Positions 1 through 9,004 of a stretch of 39,194 bases of DNA are shown here, in pieces (positions within the stretch are counted from its first letter, which is position 1; every line of letters begins with the position of its first letter). The notes under the pieces were generated by a model. The model had not been told where the DNA came from. It was given only the letters and a program-made list of their open reading frames with translations, and did not search any database. The position numbers were made by a program, and so were the translations under genes. This DNA comes from Bacteroidales bacterium. Its GTDB lineage: Bacteria; Bacteroidota; Bacteroidia; Bacteroidales; Marinilabiliaceae. The DNA lies in assembly GCA_022361295.1 (NCBI GenBank), contig JAKSBD010000628.1, forward strand, positions 1-39,194, given 5' to 3'.

Positions 1-105
1 AAAAACACTGCATTTACAACTAAGCAAGTTGGTTGATAAATAATTGAAATCGGGCCAAAATTACAAAAATACAGCATGTGAAACTTCGGTGTGCAAAAAA
101 GATGT

Positions 106-113
106 TATTTTTG
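106..113 (+). promoter_or_regulatory. Possible -7 element of the LytS-type kinase gene
   Basis: TATTTTTG matches the Bacteroidota -7 consensus TAnnTTTG and lies 20 bases before the ATG at 134. No TTG sits at the ideal distance upstream, so this is a half-match only. It would exclude the TTG start at 44. Confidence 0.35.
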
Positions 114-133
114 GTTATTGTTACAATAAGATT

Positions 134-2008
134 ATGGTAAACACTCGTCTTTTAATCATTCCCCTTCTGTTCTTACAGCTTACAATTCAAATAAAAGGAC
201 AAAATTCGGAGCATAATTCTGATGAAAAATGGAAGCAAAGAATGGGAGAACTGAATGCTATTGTATATGAAAATATTGATAGCGTATATAATCTTGCCAT
301 AGATCATCTTGATGAATGCCCTTTTAGTACTGTGAAAAGAAAGGCATATTACCATAATTTTATGGCCGAAGTATATTATTACAAACAAGAGCTTGAACAT
401 TCACTAAGATCATATCAGTCCTCATTGGCTAACTTTAAAGAAGTTGGGGACTCGACTCACCTGGCTGTGTTATACAATAACATAGGACTTCTTCAGTATT
501 TACAGGCCAATTTTGATAGTGCTTTAGTTGCCTATAATCATTCATTGGAGCTTGAGAAAAAGGCTAATAATAAAGAAGGTATCGCCATGTCATACCAAAA
601 TCTTGGGATTATTTATGGTAAATGGCAACGGTATGATCAGGTGTATGAGTACTACGGCAATGCATTAGCTATATACGAAGAGCTTGAAGATTATTCATCG
701 ATAGCAGCCGTTACGAATAATTTGGCTGTTATAAGTGTTCGAATAAATGATTTGGAGGCAGGTTTCAGGTATTATAAGAGGGCTTATGAAGCGTATCGAA
801 ACCTGGGTCAAAAGGATGGTATGGCTTCTGTATCTGCAAATTTAGGGAGGTTATTCGGGCTTCAGGGGCAAAATAGCAGAGCAGATGATTACTTTAATGA
901 AGCTCTTAAGATTTTTAAAGATTTAGATGATCATATCGGATTGGTACACACCTATAGCATGATGGGTGAAATGCATCTGAATAACGATCATGTAGATTTG
1001 GCCCTTAATGCTTACGAGAAAGCAGCTGAATACAATGAGAAGGTTGGATTGAGAGAGGTGAGGAGTGATAATCTTGAAGAGTTGTATCAGGCTTATAAAG
1101 CACTTGGCAAATATAAACAAGCCAATGACGTTCTTGAGAAGTCGTATGCATTAAAAGATTCAATATATGATCAGCAGCAGCTTGATAAAGTCATTGAACT
1201 GGAAAAGAAATACCATAATGAGAAGAGCCAGAAAGAACTGCTGCTGATAACAGCTAAGGCTGAACGAAACAGAATGTATATGTGGGGTGTGTCTGTTTTA
1301 TTTATTTTACTTTCGGTTATTGCCCTCATATGGTTAAATGTATTGAAAATTAAAGAACGTCAACGACGCTTGAATATGGAGCAAAAGGTGTTGCGTACAC
1401 AAATGAATCCACATTTTATATTTAATTCCTTGTCGGCTCTTCAGTGTATTATTCTGGAAAATAATCAGGAGGATGCAGTTGATTTTGTAGCAGACTTTTC
1501 AGTATTAATGCGTTTAATACTGCAATATGCCAAAGAAGAGCGCATCACGCTTAAGAAGGAGAAAGAGATTTTGGACAAGTATATGAGTCTGCAAAACCGG
1601 CGCTTCGACAATAAGATTAACTATAAAATTGAGTTTGAAGATGCCATTGAGTTAAGCAGTGTGATGGTACCGCCAATGCTAACGCAGCCTTTCCTTGAGA
1701 ATGCTATTGAACATGGCGAGCTAAATAAAGAGGATAGCTATATTCATGTGCATTTGCAGCGAAGAGATGATAAGCTTGTGTTTTCGATAGAAGACAATGG
1801 TATTGGCATTAAGCGTGCTATGGAAAAAAATAAGGTAAAAGGTAAAAAGCATACATCGATAGCAATGGGCTTAACAAAGGAGCGCCTTGACCTGATGAAT
1901 AACAATGACAAGAAGAAATCCGTCACCTTTGTGGTTGAAGATCTATCCAAATACGGTGGTAAAGGCACGCGTGTTATTTTCAGAGTGCCTTACACAACAC
2001 TGAACTAA
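134..2008 (+). CDS. TPR-containing LytS-type sensor histidine kinase
   Basis: Predicted membrane sensor kinase of the His_kinase/LytS class (624 aa). A signal peptide at residues 1-23 (ends IKGQ) is followed by several tetratricopeptide repeats (roughly 60-340), a short coiled coil, one transmembrane helix near 380-403, the His box with QMNPHFIFNSL (His427) and a C-terminal ATPase domain with the N-box ENAIEHG and the G-box EDNGIGI. The periplasmic TPR part is presumably the input module. The open frame extends upstream to a TTG at 44, but the ATG at 134 is preferred because it starts a clean signal peptide and a TATTTTTG element lies just before it. Such kinases usually pair with a LytTR response regulator; none is in the window, so the partner is to the left or elsewhere. 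The family is clear, the signal is unknown. Confidence 0.9.
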   Translation: MVNTRLLIIPLLFLQLTIQIKGQNSEHNSDEKWKQRMGELNAIVYENIDSVYNLAIDHLDECPFSTVKRKAYYHNFMAEVYYYKQELEHSLRSYQSSLANFKEVGDSTHLAVLYNNIGLLQYLQANFDSALVAYNHSLELEKKANNKEGIAMSYQNLGIIYGKWQRYDQVYEYYGNALAIYEELEDYSSIAAVTNNLAVISVRINDLEAGFRYYKRAYEAYRNLGQKDGMASVSANLGRLFGLQGQNSRADDYFNEALKIFKDLDDHIGLVHTYSMMGEMHLNNDHVDLALNAYEKAAEYNEKVGLREVRSDNLEELYQAYKALGKYKQANDVLEKSYALKDSIYDQQQLDKVIELEKKYHNEKSQKELLLITAKAERNRMYMWGVSVLFILLSVIALIWLNVLKIKERQRRLNMEQKVLRTQMNPHFIFNSLSALQCIILENNQEDAVDFVADFSVLMRLILQYAKEERITLKKEKEILDKYMSLQNRRFDNKINYKIEFEDAIELSSVMVPPMLTQPFLENAIEHGELNKEDSYIHVHLQRRDDKLVFSIEDNGIGIKRAMEKNKVKGKKHTSIAMGLTKERLDLMNNNDKKKSVTFVVEDLSKYGGKGTRVIFRVPYTTLN

Positions 2009-2055
2009 AGCTTATTTGAATTTTTGGTATAAAAAAAGAAATATACTTTTGGGGA

Positions 2056-2685
2056 CTATTTGCGGCCAAAGTCAGCAGGTATCTCCCCCCAGTTCTTAGT
2101 GTCCCACTTAAGAATTTTAACTTTAATGCTGTTTGTTTTTAACCAGTTTTCCGCCCTTCTTACCAATTCAAAAAGTTCCTTTGTTTTTGCAGTTTCAGCC
2201 AGTTTTGACTTGCACTGCTTTTTCATGACCCATCCAATGGCAATCTTCGAATCTGAATAAATTGGAATATTCAGATTGTTTTTCTGCAGGTAGGAGATGC
2301 CATGTACCAATGCCAAAAACTCGCCTATGTTGTTGGTGCCTAAATTAAATTTTTGGTGAAATAGCTGGCGATTGTCTTTGGTATATACACCCTGATACTC
2401 CATAACACCTGGGTTGCCGCTGCAGGCTGCATCAACAGCAATACTGTTGATGATAATGTTGGCTTTAGAATTGATTGAAGTCGATTTTGTTTTACTGCCT
2501 CGTGTGGCTGATGATATGTAATTGGAAAAGCCACTGCTGTATGCTGTGTGTGCTTCCTCGAGTGTGGCAAAACCTTTGTATTTGGCTGCAGGAAATCCCT
2601 TAATCTGTGCCTGACATTCGGACCAACTTTTGTAAATCCCGGGTTTTGCTCCAACCCATACTACGTAATACTTGTTTTTTGCCAT
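2056..2685 (-). CDS. Ribonuclease H with N-terminal viroplasmin domain
   Basis: RNase H type I fold enzyme predicted to cleave RNA in RNA-DNA hybrids (209 aa). Residues 1-50 form a caulimovirus viroplasmin-like domain (KYYVVWVGAKPGIYKSW, then KGFATLEEAHTAY), known from other RNase HI proteins as a hybrid-binding module. Residues about 77-205 are the catalytic domain: VDAACSGNPG gives the first Asp, NNIGEFLAL the Glu, YSDSKIA the second Asp, and a late Asp is near the C-terminus (PADFGRK). The gene starts 41 bases after the stop of the S46 peptidase gene, in the same direction, so co-transcription is possible. Its 3' end faces the kinase gene across 47 bases. The domain identity is firm; whether it is the main RNase HI of the cell cannot be judged here. 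Confidence 0.9.
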   Translation of the reverse strand: MAKNKYYVVWVGAKPGIYKSWSECQAQIKGFPAAKYKGFATLEEAHTAYSSGFSNYISSATRGSKTKSTSINSKANIIINSIAVDAACSGNPGVMEYQGVYTKDNRQLFHQKFNLGTNNIGEFLALVHGISYLQKNNLNIPIYSDSKIAIGWVMKKQCKSKLAETAKTKELFELVRRAENWLKTNSIKVKILKWDTKNWGEIPADFGRK

Positions 2686-2726
2686 CTCTTGATAAATAAT
2701 GAGCGTGTAAATATAAATCGAATTTG

Positions 2727-4880
2727 TTATTGACTAACTATTTCCATCTCATCAATTAAGTGTTGTGCTTTGGCCATCTTATCAAGAATGAAGATAATAT
2801 AGCGTATATCAACACAAATACATTTTTGCAATCGCTCTTCATAAGCCAGGTCGCTTGTCATAGCCTCCCAGTTTCCATCAAAAGCCAAGCCGATTAAGTT
2901 TCCATTGTTATTAAGAACCGGGCTTCCACTGTTGCCACCCGTTATGTCGTTATTTGTAAGGAAACAGACAGGCATTTTGCCATTATCGAGCGCGTATGAT
3001 GCAAAATCTTTGTTGTGATACAGTGTTTTAAGTTGCTCAGGAACATTAAAATCCAGTTGCTCAGGATCTTCTTTTTCAATGATGCCACTTAGGGTTGTCA
3101 GGTATTTATATTTTACCCCGTCTTTCGGTTCATAATCGCCAATGGTGCCATAAGACAATCTGAGTGTGCTGTTGGCATCCGGATAAAAATCTTTTTCAGG
3201 TTGTTGAAGCATGTAACCTCTAACCAGCAGGCGTTGTGCATCATCGTGCTGGCGATTAAGCTTATCGTGTAAGTCAAGTATTTTATAAAAGTACGCCAAA
3301 ACCTGATATGAATAGGCAATAGCAGGGTCTTCAAAGAACGCATCAGCATCATCACTGCTTAATAACTTCAGGGCTTTTTCAGAACTAGATAGCGCTGACT
3401 TTGAGTAGAGGTCTTGCGTAAACGCTGTCCAGTTATCCAGGTATTTTTTGCCAAGCAGAGATTCAATCTCTGGTCTTAACTTCTCAGGTGTGTTTTTGAG
3501 ATAGTAACTTAGCATGGCCATAAAAATCTGTTGATCCACCGCAGCATCAAAATCCTTATAGAGCAAGTGAATACTTTTGGTGGCATGCTCCATCTGTAGT
3601 TGAAATTCTTTTGAATCAGCTCTCTTCTCTTGCAAATCCATATAAAGAGTGCTTATCTCCAAAGCAAAATTGATTATCTCAGGCCCCTCAAGCATTGTTT
3701 CCTGCGTAATGGTTTCGGCCAGTGTTAATTTGTTGCCCAAAAGATATGAAGCTTCAATAACAGGCAGCGTTTTACCAAAGGTATTAAGTTTTACAGAGTC
3801 GCTTTTTAGCCATTCTGTAAAACGACTTTCTTTTTCTTTTTGTTTGGAAATTATGTCCAGTTTATCCAGTGCTTTGTTCTGACCAATGGCGTATTTCCAG
3901 TAGTTGCTGGATTCGGAGTATTTAGCTGCGTATTTTATGTTGATTTCTTCGGAGGCTTCCATGGCCTTTGACCAGATTTCCTGTTTGATGCTTCGGGTTT
4001 CAGCAACAATTGGGTTGATTACATCCTTTATTTCTTTAATACCAAACGATGTCAGGTAGCGCTGGGTGTATCCCGGGTAACCCAGGGTCATTGTGTAGTC
4101 ACCTTTGTTAATTCCACTGAGGTCGGTTTTAAGGTGCATTTTGGGTTCAAAGGGGATGTTGTCTTTTGAATATTCAGCAGGTGAACCATCCGGTGCACAA
4201 TAGACTCTAAAGAAACTAAAATCGCCTGTATGGCGTGGCCACATCCAGTTATCGGTGTCACCGCCAAACTTTCCGATCGATGATGGCGGGGTGCCAACAA
4301 GACGAACATCGTGGAAGGTTTGTGTAAGAAAAAGGATATATGTATTGCCACTAAAAAAAGTTTTTACCTTGGCATCAAGCTTATGTTCGGCTGATGCCTC
4401 AGTTTCTATGTGGCTTATCAGGCTGTCAATTGTTGTTATTCTTTGAGGCCCACTTAATGAGCCTGCATGTTTTTTGATTTGCTCAGTTACGTCATGTGCT
4501 TCAATCAGCAGTGTTGCTTTTTTGCCCGGGTTAGGTAATTCTTCATCTAAGGATTGTGCCCAGAAACCATTTTCAAGATAGTTGTGCTCAATACTGCTGT
4601 GTTGTTGAATTTCATTGTAACCGCAATGATGATTGGTCAGTAATAACCCCTTCCTGCTTATAAACTCACCAGTGCAACCTCCGTCATCCAGTGATACAAT
4701 GGCATCTTTTAATGAAGGTTCAGAATGGCTGTATACAGATTCGAAAGGTATTTGCAAGCCTTTTTCATGCATCTGTTCAATTTGATTATTACTGATTAAA
4801 TAAGGGAGCCACATGCCCTCATCAGCTTTTAAAACAGAGGAGAATAATATTATTAATATAACTGTTATATGGATGCGCAT
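2727..4880 (-). CDS. S46 family dipeptidyl-peptidase (DPP7-like), copy 1
   Basis: Exported serine dipeptidyl-peptidase of family S46 (717 aa from the chosen start), expected in the periplasm, where it removes dipeptides from peptide N-termini. A signal peptide (MRIHITVILIILFSSVLKA) precedes the family-typical DEGMW. The catalytic His is in LLTNHHCGY, the Asp in WPRHTGDFS and the Ser in TGGNSGSP (Ser651). Eighteen residues after the Ser is Gly (AFDGNW), the residue that marks DPP7-type rather than the Arg of the Asp/Glu-specific DPP11. A start at 4904 is possible, but it would overlap a TATTTTTG -7 element at 4902-4909, so the ATG at 4880 is preferred. It is a paralogue of the next gene, from which it is separated by a terminator. 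Confidence 0.93.
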   Translation of the reverse strand: MRIHITVILIILFSSVLKADEGMWLPYLISNNQIEQMHEKGLQIPFESVYSHSEPSLKDAIVSLDDGGCTGEFISRKGLLLTNHHCGYNEIQQHSSIEHNYLENGFWAQSLDEELPNPGKKATLLIEAHDVTEQIKKHAGSLSGPQRITTIDSLISHIETEASAEHKLDAKVKTFFSGNTYILFLTQTFHDVRLVGTPPSSIGKFGGDTDNWMWPRHTGDFSFFRVYCAPDGSPAEYSKDNIPFEPKMHLKTDLSGINKGDYTMTLGYPGYTQRYLTSFGIKEIKDVINPIVAETRSIKQEIWSKAMEASEEINIKYAAKYSESSNYWKYAIGQNKALDKLDIISKQKEKESRFTEWLKSDSVKLNTFGKTLPVIEASYLLGNKLTLAETITQETMLEGPEIINFALEISTLYMDLQEKRADSKEFQLQMEHATKSIHLLYKDFDAAVDQQIFMAMLSYYLKNTPEKLRPEIESLLGKKYLDNWTAFTQDLYSKSALSSSEKALKLLSSDDADAFFEDPAIAYSYQVLAYFYKILDLHDKLNRQHDDAQRLLVRGYMLQQPEKDFYPDANSTLRLSYGTIGDYEPKDGVKYKYLTTLSGIIEKEDPEQLDFNVPEQLKTLYHNKDFASYALDNGKMPVCFLTNNDITGGNSGSPVLNNNGNLIGLAFDGNWEAMTSDLAYEERLQKCICVDIRYIIFILDKMAKAQHLIDEMEIVSQ

Positions 4881-4901
4881 CAGTCTAGTTAGCTTATATT
4901 C

Positions 4902-4909
4902 CAAAAATA
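4902..4909 (-). promoter_or_regulatory. Possible -7 element of S46 peptidase copy 1
   Basis: On the minus strand this reads TATTTTTG, a match to TAnnTTTG, 21 bases before the ATG at 4880. No good -33 TTG is present. It overlaps the alternative start at 4904 and so favours the shorter protein. Confidence 0.35.
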
Positions 4910-5021
4910 GCGATTAGCCTTGGGAATATTTCGGATTTCTAAAGTTTCATTCAAGAGGCACGAAACTACAAGATTATACGGGTGATTACTATGAATCTGT
5001 CTGAATTTAAGCAATTTTAAC

Positions 5022-5062
5022 AAAAAAAAGAGCTGTCGGAAGATTCCAACAGCTCTTTTTTT
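5022..5062 (-). terminator. Terminator after S46 peptidase copy 2
   Basis: Hairpin with GAGCTGT (5030-5036) paired to ACAGCTC (5049-5055) and an inner GGAA/TTCC stem, flanked by eight A on the left and seven T on the right. Read on the minus strand it follows the stop at 5081 by 18 bases and ends in a T run. The symmetry would also let it act on the plus strand. Confidence 0.85.
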
Positions 5063-5080
5063 GTTATCTGTTATTCTGAA

Positions 5081-7231
5081 TTACTTTACTAAAGTCATTT
5101 CATCAATAAGGTTAGTTGCTCCTGCATACTTGTCAATAATGAAAAGTACATAACGGATGTCAACATTGATACACTTCTGAAGCTCAGTTTCAAAAGCGAT
5201 ATCACCACTCATAGCTTCCCAGTTTCCATCAAATGCCAGTCCGAATAAGTGACCTTCAGCATTGATTACCGGGCTACCACTGTTACCACCTGTAATATCG
5301 TTGTCGGTTGTAAAACAAACAGGCATGTAACCAGCTGCATCAGCATATTGTCCGTAATCTTTGTTTTTCCAAAGTTCTTTAAGTTTAGCCGGTACTTCAA
5401 ACTCGAAGTTATCAGGATCTTCTTTTTCCATGATGCCCTCAATTGTTGTGAAGTGCTTGTAAAGCACCCCGTCTTTTGGTTCGTAGTCGCCTACTTTACC
5501 GTAAGATAAGCGCATTGTGAAGTTAGCATCCGGGTAGAATACTTTATCAGGTTGCATTTCAAATAATCCGGCAACGAATAAACGGTTGTTTTTGCCAATA
5601 GCAATAGCGCTTTCGGCTTCCATACCTTTAATCTCGCGGTATTTTTCAATTGAAGAAACACCACCAATATAAGCAAGGTCTTTCTGAAGTACCTTTAAAG
5701 ACGGCTTTTCAAGGAAAGCGTTAAAACGTGCTTCATCCATAAATACTGACTTGTTGTATACATTGTCAGCAAATTTCTGGAAATCACCTTTAAATTTCTT
5801 GTTAATGGTTTCGTAGAATGAAGGATGGTATTTCGCATCAATATCATCGTTGTACATTTTCAATAATGCACCAATCACTTTACGATCAGTTTCAGGGTTG
5901 TAATCCTTAAAGAAGTTTTCACCAGCCTTTTTAAGGCCTGCAACAGCTTTATCAATATCCTCCTGGTTTCCTTCTTCCAATGCCTTTTCAAGACCACCGG
6001 CTTTAAATGCAAAGTAGAATACTTCGGCCCCGCGAAGCTGGCACTCGGCAAGGAATGAAGTTGCCTTAACGAAAGATGCGCGGTTGGCATAAGATTTGTC
6101 AAGCTCGGCTAATACCTTACCATATTTTGCTTTTCTGTCTGCATTAGCATTTACCCAATCAGTAAATTCTTTTTCTAACTCACGCTTTTGTCCAAGTACA
6201 TTTAATTTCTCTAAACCGCGGTTCATGCCGATTGAGTTTTTCCAGTAGTTTGAGCTACGGGCAAACTTAGATGCATACTGTATGTTTATTTCTTCATCAG
6301 CACGCATGTCTTTCAGCCAGATATCCTGCTTAACACCACGAGGTTTAATACGAGCCTGGTTAATGATGTCCATCCGCTCTTCAATTCCCCATGAAGTTAA
6401 ATAGCGTTCTGTGCTACCCGGGAATCCGATAGTCATGGCGTAATCATCCATTTGAACACCTTTTAACGAAACAGGCAAGTGATGAGCCGGTTTGTATGGC
6501 TTGTTGTCTTTTGAGTATTCAGCTGGTTTTCCGTCAGGACCACAATATACACGGAACATACTGAAGTCGCCAGTGTGACGAGGCCACATCCAGTTATCAG
6601 TATCGAAACCAAATTTACCGATTGATGATGGAGGAGCACCAACGAAGCGCACATCATTGAATTGTTCGTATGCAATTAAGAAGAACTGGTTGCCTTCGAA
6701 ATAACTCTGTACACGAATTTGATATTCGTTACCTTCCTTGGCTTCCTTTACTAAACCGGCAGATACTTCTTTAATTTGAGCTGCACGCTCTTCTTCAGTC
6801 ATGTCTTCTTTTAACTCAGCGTTGATCTCAGCTGTTACATCCGTCATGTATTTTAAGAAGGTAACCGACAGGCCTGGAGCAGGCAACTCTTCTTCAAAGC
6901 TTTTAGCCCAGAAACCATCCTTTAAGTAGTTGTGTTCAAGGGAACTTAACTCCTGAATATTACCGTATCCACAATGATGGTTAGTAAGGATTAAGCCCTG
7001 GTCAGAAATTAATTCACCAGTACAACCACGACCAAAAATGACTATGGCGTCTTTTAAACTGCTATTATTGATGCTGTAAACTTCCTCTGCCGAAAGTTTA
7101 AAGCCCATTTCCTGCATCTTCTCAATGTTTAATTTGTTGATAAGTGGTAATAACCACATACCCTCATCAGCCTTGGCAAATTGCACAAAACCCATGCATG
7201 CTACTAGCAAAATTGCTGCTATTTTTCTCAT
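5081..7231 (-). CDS. S46 family dipeptidyl-peptidase (DPP7-like), copy 2
   Basis: Second S46 serine dipeptidyl-peptidase (716 aa, a typical family length), exported by a signal peptide ending GFVQFAKA before DEGMW. The catalytic triad is visible: His85 or His86 in LILTNHHCGY, Asp222 in WPRHTGDFS and Ser651 in TGGNSGSP. The S1-pocket position 18 residues after the Ser is Gly669 (AFDGNW), which predicts a broad or hydrophobic P1 preference as in DPP7, not the acidic preference of DPP11. The gene has its own terminator and a likely -7 element (TATCTTTG on the minus strand at 7366-7373), so it is probably transcribed apart from copy 1. The two copies align over their full length and look like an old tandem duplication. 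Confidence 0.95.
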   Translation of the reverse strand: MRKIAAILLVACMGFVQFAKADEGMWLLPLINKLNIEKMQEMGFKLSAEEVYSINNSSLKDAIVIFGRGCTGELISDQGLILTNHHCGYGNIQELSSLEHNYLKDGFWAKSFEEELPAPGLSVTFLKYMTDVTAEINAELKEDMTEEERAAQIKEVSAGLVKEAKEGNEYQIRVQSYFEGNQFFLIAYEQFNDVRFVGAPPSSIGKFGFDTDNWMWPRHTGDFSMFRVYCGPDGKPAEYSKDNKPYKPAHHLPVSLKGVQMDDYAMTIGFPGSTERYLTSWGIEERMDIINQARIKPRGVKQDIWLKDMRADEEINIQYASKFARSSNYWKNSIGMNRGLEKLNVLGQKRELEKEFTDWVNANADRKAKYGKVLAELDKSYANRASFVKATSFLAECQLRGAEVFYFAFKAGGLEKALEEGNQEDIDKAVAGLKKAGENFFKDYNPETDRKVIGALLKMYNDDIDAKYHPSFYETINKKFKGDFQKFADNVYNKSVFMDEARFNAFLEKPSLKVLQKDLAYIGGVSSIEKYREIKGMEAESAIAIGKNNRLFVAGLFEMQPDKVFYPDANFTMRLSYGKVGDYEPKDGVLYKHFTTIEGIMEKEDPDNFEFEVPAKLKELWKNKDYGQYADAAGYMPVCFTTDNDITGGNSGSPVINAEGHLFGLAFDGNWEAMSGDIAFETELQKCINVDIRYVLFIIDKYAGATNLIDEMTLVK

Positions 7232-7618
7232 ACTTCTGTATTTAAATGATTTGAATGCTTACAAATTTTAATTGTCATTAATTATTGTAAATGGGACAGT
7301 TATCAACAATTAAAGTTCATTTTGCATTCAGTGTCTATTGATTTATAATCGGTTTTTCAGATTGCCAAAGATATAATTTTTGACGAAAAGACTGGTGTGT
7401 TTTAGAACAGGCCTTTGTAAGACTAACAAAAAAGGCCAGAATAGAGAGTTTGTGAATTTGATAAATTATGATGAGTGGGCATATTTTTTAGACTAAAATG
7501 AGAGAAATGGGGTGTGAATATTGTTTTTTATTAGATGAAAAAGAGGGTGTTATAAGCATTAGATTTCATAAAGCTATACATTGCGTTGAATTTTAATACA
7601 AACTTAATTAACGTAAAC
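7232..7618. other. Divergent intergenic region, 387 bases
   Basis: Separates the minus-strand peptidase gene from the plus-strand beta-barrel gene and must hold both promoters. I see only the TATCTTTG element on the minus strand, no clear plus-strand promoter, no open frame of note and no RNA gene. Confidence 0.6.
7366..7373 (-). promoter_or_regulatory. Possible -7 element of S46 peptidase copy 2
   Basis: Minus strand reads TATCTTTG (TAnnTTTG), about 135 bases before the start at 7231, implying a leader of roughly 125 bases. The -33 position holds no TTG. Confidence 0.3.
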
Positions 7619-8155
7619 ATGAAAAAGATTTTGTTTTTAGTTGCTGTGATGGCACTTGTGGCTTCTGCAGCCAATGCACAGTTTAAGTATGGTGGCGGCA
7701 TAACATTAGGCAGCAAAATGGGTATTGATGATGATGTTAGTGAGAAAATGGGTATTGGAATCAATGTAAGAGGTGATTACTATTTCTCTGAAAAATTTTC
7801 TGTATCTCCCGGATTTACGTATTTCTTCCCTGGTACTCCTGATTACATTGATATGAGTGCCTGGCAGTTAAATGCAGATGCTCATTACCATTTTTACACT
7901 AATGAATCCATCTCTGTTTATGGTATTGGTGGATTAAATTATAGTCATACTAAATGGGAATCTGATTTAACGGATTTCTTTGGATTGGATGATATGTTTT
8001 CAGTTGATGGCAGTGCAGAAGATACGGATGGTGAGATTGGAGTTGATTTAGGTGCCGGGATTGAATTTGGTATATTCTTTGGTGAGGTGAAGTATGATTC
8101 TGCTTTTGATGGCCAAATGGCACTTACATTTGGTGTTTTATTTGGAGGCAACTAA
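7619..8155 (+). CDS. Small outer-membrane beta-barrel protein
   Basis: Predicted outer-membrane protein of 178 aa with an 8-strand OmpA/OmpW-like or PorT-like barrel. The signal peptide MKKILFLVAVMALVASAANA is followed by Gln, then alternating hydrophobic and polar strands rich in Tyr, Phe and Gly (FKYGGGITLGSK, FSVSPGFTYFFP, ISVYGIGGLNYSH). The C-terminal strand ends GVLFGGN, without a terminal aromatic residue. An acidic loop (about residues 120-142) contains many Asp and Glu. The ATG at 7619 is chosen because it opens the signal peptide; an upstream start at 7586 would add 11 residues before it. The gene stands alone, with a terminator directly after it. The specific role is unknown. Confidence 0.85.
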   Translation: MKKILFLVAVMALVASAANAQFKYGGGITLGSKMGIDDDVSEKMGIGINVRGDYYFSEKFSVSPGFTYFFPGTPDYIDMSAWQLNADAHYHFYTNESISVYGIGGLNYSHTKWESDLTDFFGLDDMFSVDGSAEDTDGEIGVDLGAGIEFGIFFGEVKYDSAFDGQMALTFGVLFGGN

Positions 8156-8182
8156 TCCGATAATTGAGAAAGATATAAAGAG

Positions 8183-8204
8183 CCGGCCTGGTGCCGGTTT
8201 TTTT
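8183..8204 (+). terminator. Terminator after beta-barrel gene
   Basis: Stem CCGGC/GCCGG with a 5-base loop followed by seven T, 28 bases after the stop codon. A classic intrinsic terminator. Confidence 0.9.
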
Positions 8205-8243
8205 ATGCTCTGCTTTTAGCTTGAGTTCATTTAAAGTTATTGC

Positions 8244-8846
8244 CTAAAATAAACTCAGTTGCTCATCGAGCAGACGAAATGTTTTACGGTGAATGGGGGA
8301 TATTCCATGCTCTTTAATGCCAGCCCGGTGTACTTTGGTTGGGTATCCTTTATTTTTATCCCAGGCATAGTGAGGGTATTGCTCATGCATCTTCTTCATA
8401 TAATCATCGCGGTGTGTTTTGGCCAACACACTAGCTGCTGCTATGGATAGGTATTTGCCATCACCTTTAACAACACATGTATGATTAATGCCTTTGTATG
8501 GAATAAAGCGATTGCCGTCAATTAGCAAATGTTCGGGTTTGGTTGCAAGCTGATCCACACTGCGGTGCATAGCCACATATGATGCTTTTAATATGTTGAT
8601 TTCATCAATTTCCTGATGGTCAACAAATGAAACGGCCCACGCAAGGGCTTCCTGCTCAATCACAGGGCGCAGTTTTTGCCGTTGTTTCTCTGTTAGTTGC
8701 TTAGAGTCATTGAGTAATTCATGCTTAAAATCTTTAGGCAGTATCACAGCGGCAGCAACAACAGGACCTGCCAGGCACCCGCGACCTGCTTCATCGCAGC
8801 CTGCTTCAATTAGCTTTTCGTTTAAATATGGTAGTAAGTGAGGCAT
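8244..8846 (-). CDS. rnhB: Ribonuclease HII
   Basis: RNase HII (200 aa, normal family length) cleaves RNA-DNA hybrids and starts removal of single ribonucleotides from DNA. The signature [20 protein letters not shown] at residues 15-34 supplies the DEAGRG Asp and Glu; a further Asp is in LLIDGNR, and [19 protein letters not shown] carries the conserved KGD and the later substrate-contact region. It is a cytoplasmic enzyme. It lies downstream of the glutaminyl cyclase gene in the same direction, but 158 bases with a degenerate inverted repeat separate the two, so an independent promoter is likely. With the viroplasmin-type enzyme at 2056 the window carries both RNase H classes. Confidence 0.97.
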   Translation of the reverse strand: MPHLLPYLNEKLIEAGCDEAGRGCLAGPVVAAAVILPKDFKHELLNDSKQLTEKQRQKLRPVIEQEALAWAVSFVDHQEIDEINILKASYVAMHRSVDQLATKPEHLLIDGNRFIPYKGINHTCVVKGDGKYLSIAAASVLAKTHRDDYMKKMHEQYPHYAWDKNKGYPTKVHRAGIKEHGISPIHRKTFRLLDEQLSLF

Positions 8847-8894
8847 GTATTGTTTTTTTTGGTCTTTGAATCAGAGGGAGTTTCCATGACCCCA

Positions 8895-8922
8895 CTCAGT
8901 GTTCTCTTTTAACTCTGTGGTT
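8895..8922 (-). repeat. Left arm of divergent inverted repeat
   Basis: Read on the minus strand, these 28 bases (AACCACAGAGTT then AAAAGAGAACACTGAG) align with 8943-8970 on the plus strand with about 19 of 28 matches. The type resembles AT-rich dispersed repeats with AACCGCAAAG and CACAGAG words seen between genes in many Bacteroidota, as I recall. Confidence 0.4.
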
Positions 8923-8942
8923 ATATTGATTTTTTGTTGTTT

Positions 8943-8970
8943 AACCGCATTGTTCGCAAAGAGCACAGAG
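8943..8970 (+). repeat. Right arm of divergent inverted repeat
   Basis: AACCGCATTGTT then CGCAAAGAGCACAGAG, the partner of the arm at 8895-8922. Its right end also pairs with CTGTGC and TCCT at 8981-8999, giving a second interrupted stem (GCACAG/CTGTGC and AGGA/TCCT). Confidence 0.4.
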
Positions 8971-9004
8971 GACATATTGTAATCCTCTTACCACTGTGCT
9001 TTAA

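Noticed and set aside
44..133. TTG-initiated extension of the LytS kinase
   Set aside because: It adds 30 polar residues before a clean signal peptide and includes a likely -7 box.
2014..2052. GTATA/TATAC hairpin between the kinase and RNase H genes
   Set aside because: Only five weak A-T rich pairs; not convincing as a terminator.
4991..5020. Nine-codon frame MNLSEFKQF before the terminator
   Set aside because: Too short, no promoter or ribosome site, and it lies in the gap between two minus-strand genes.
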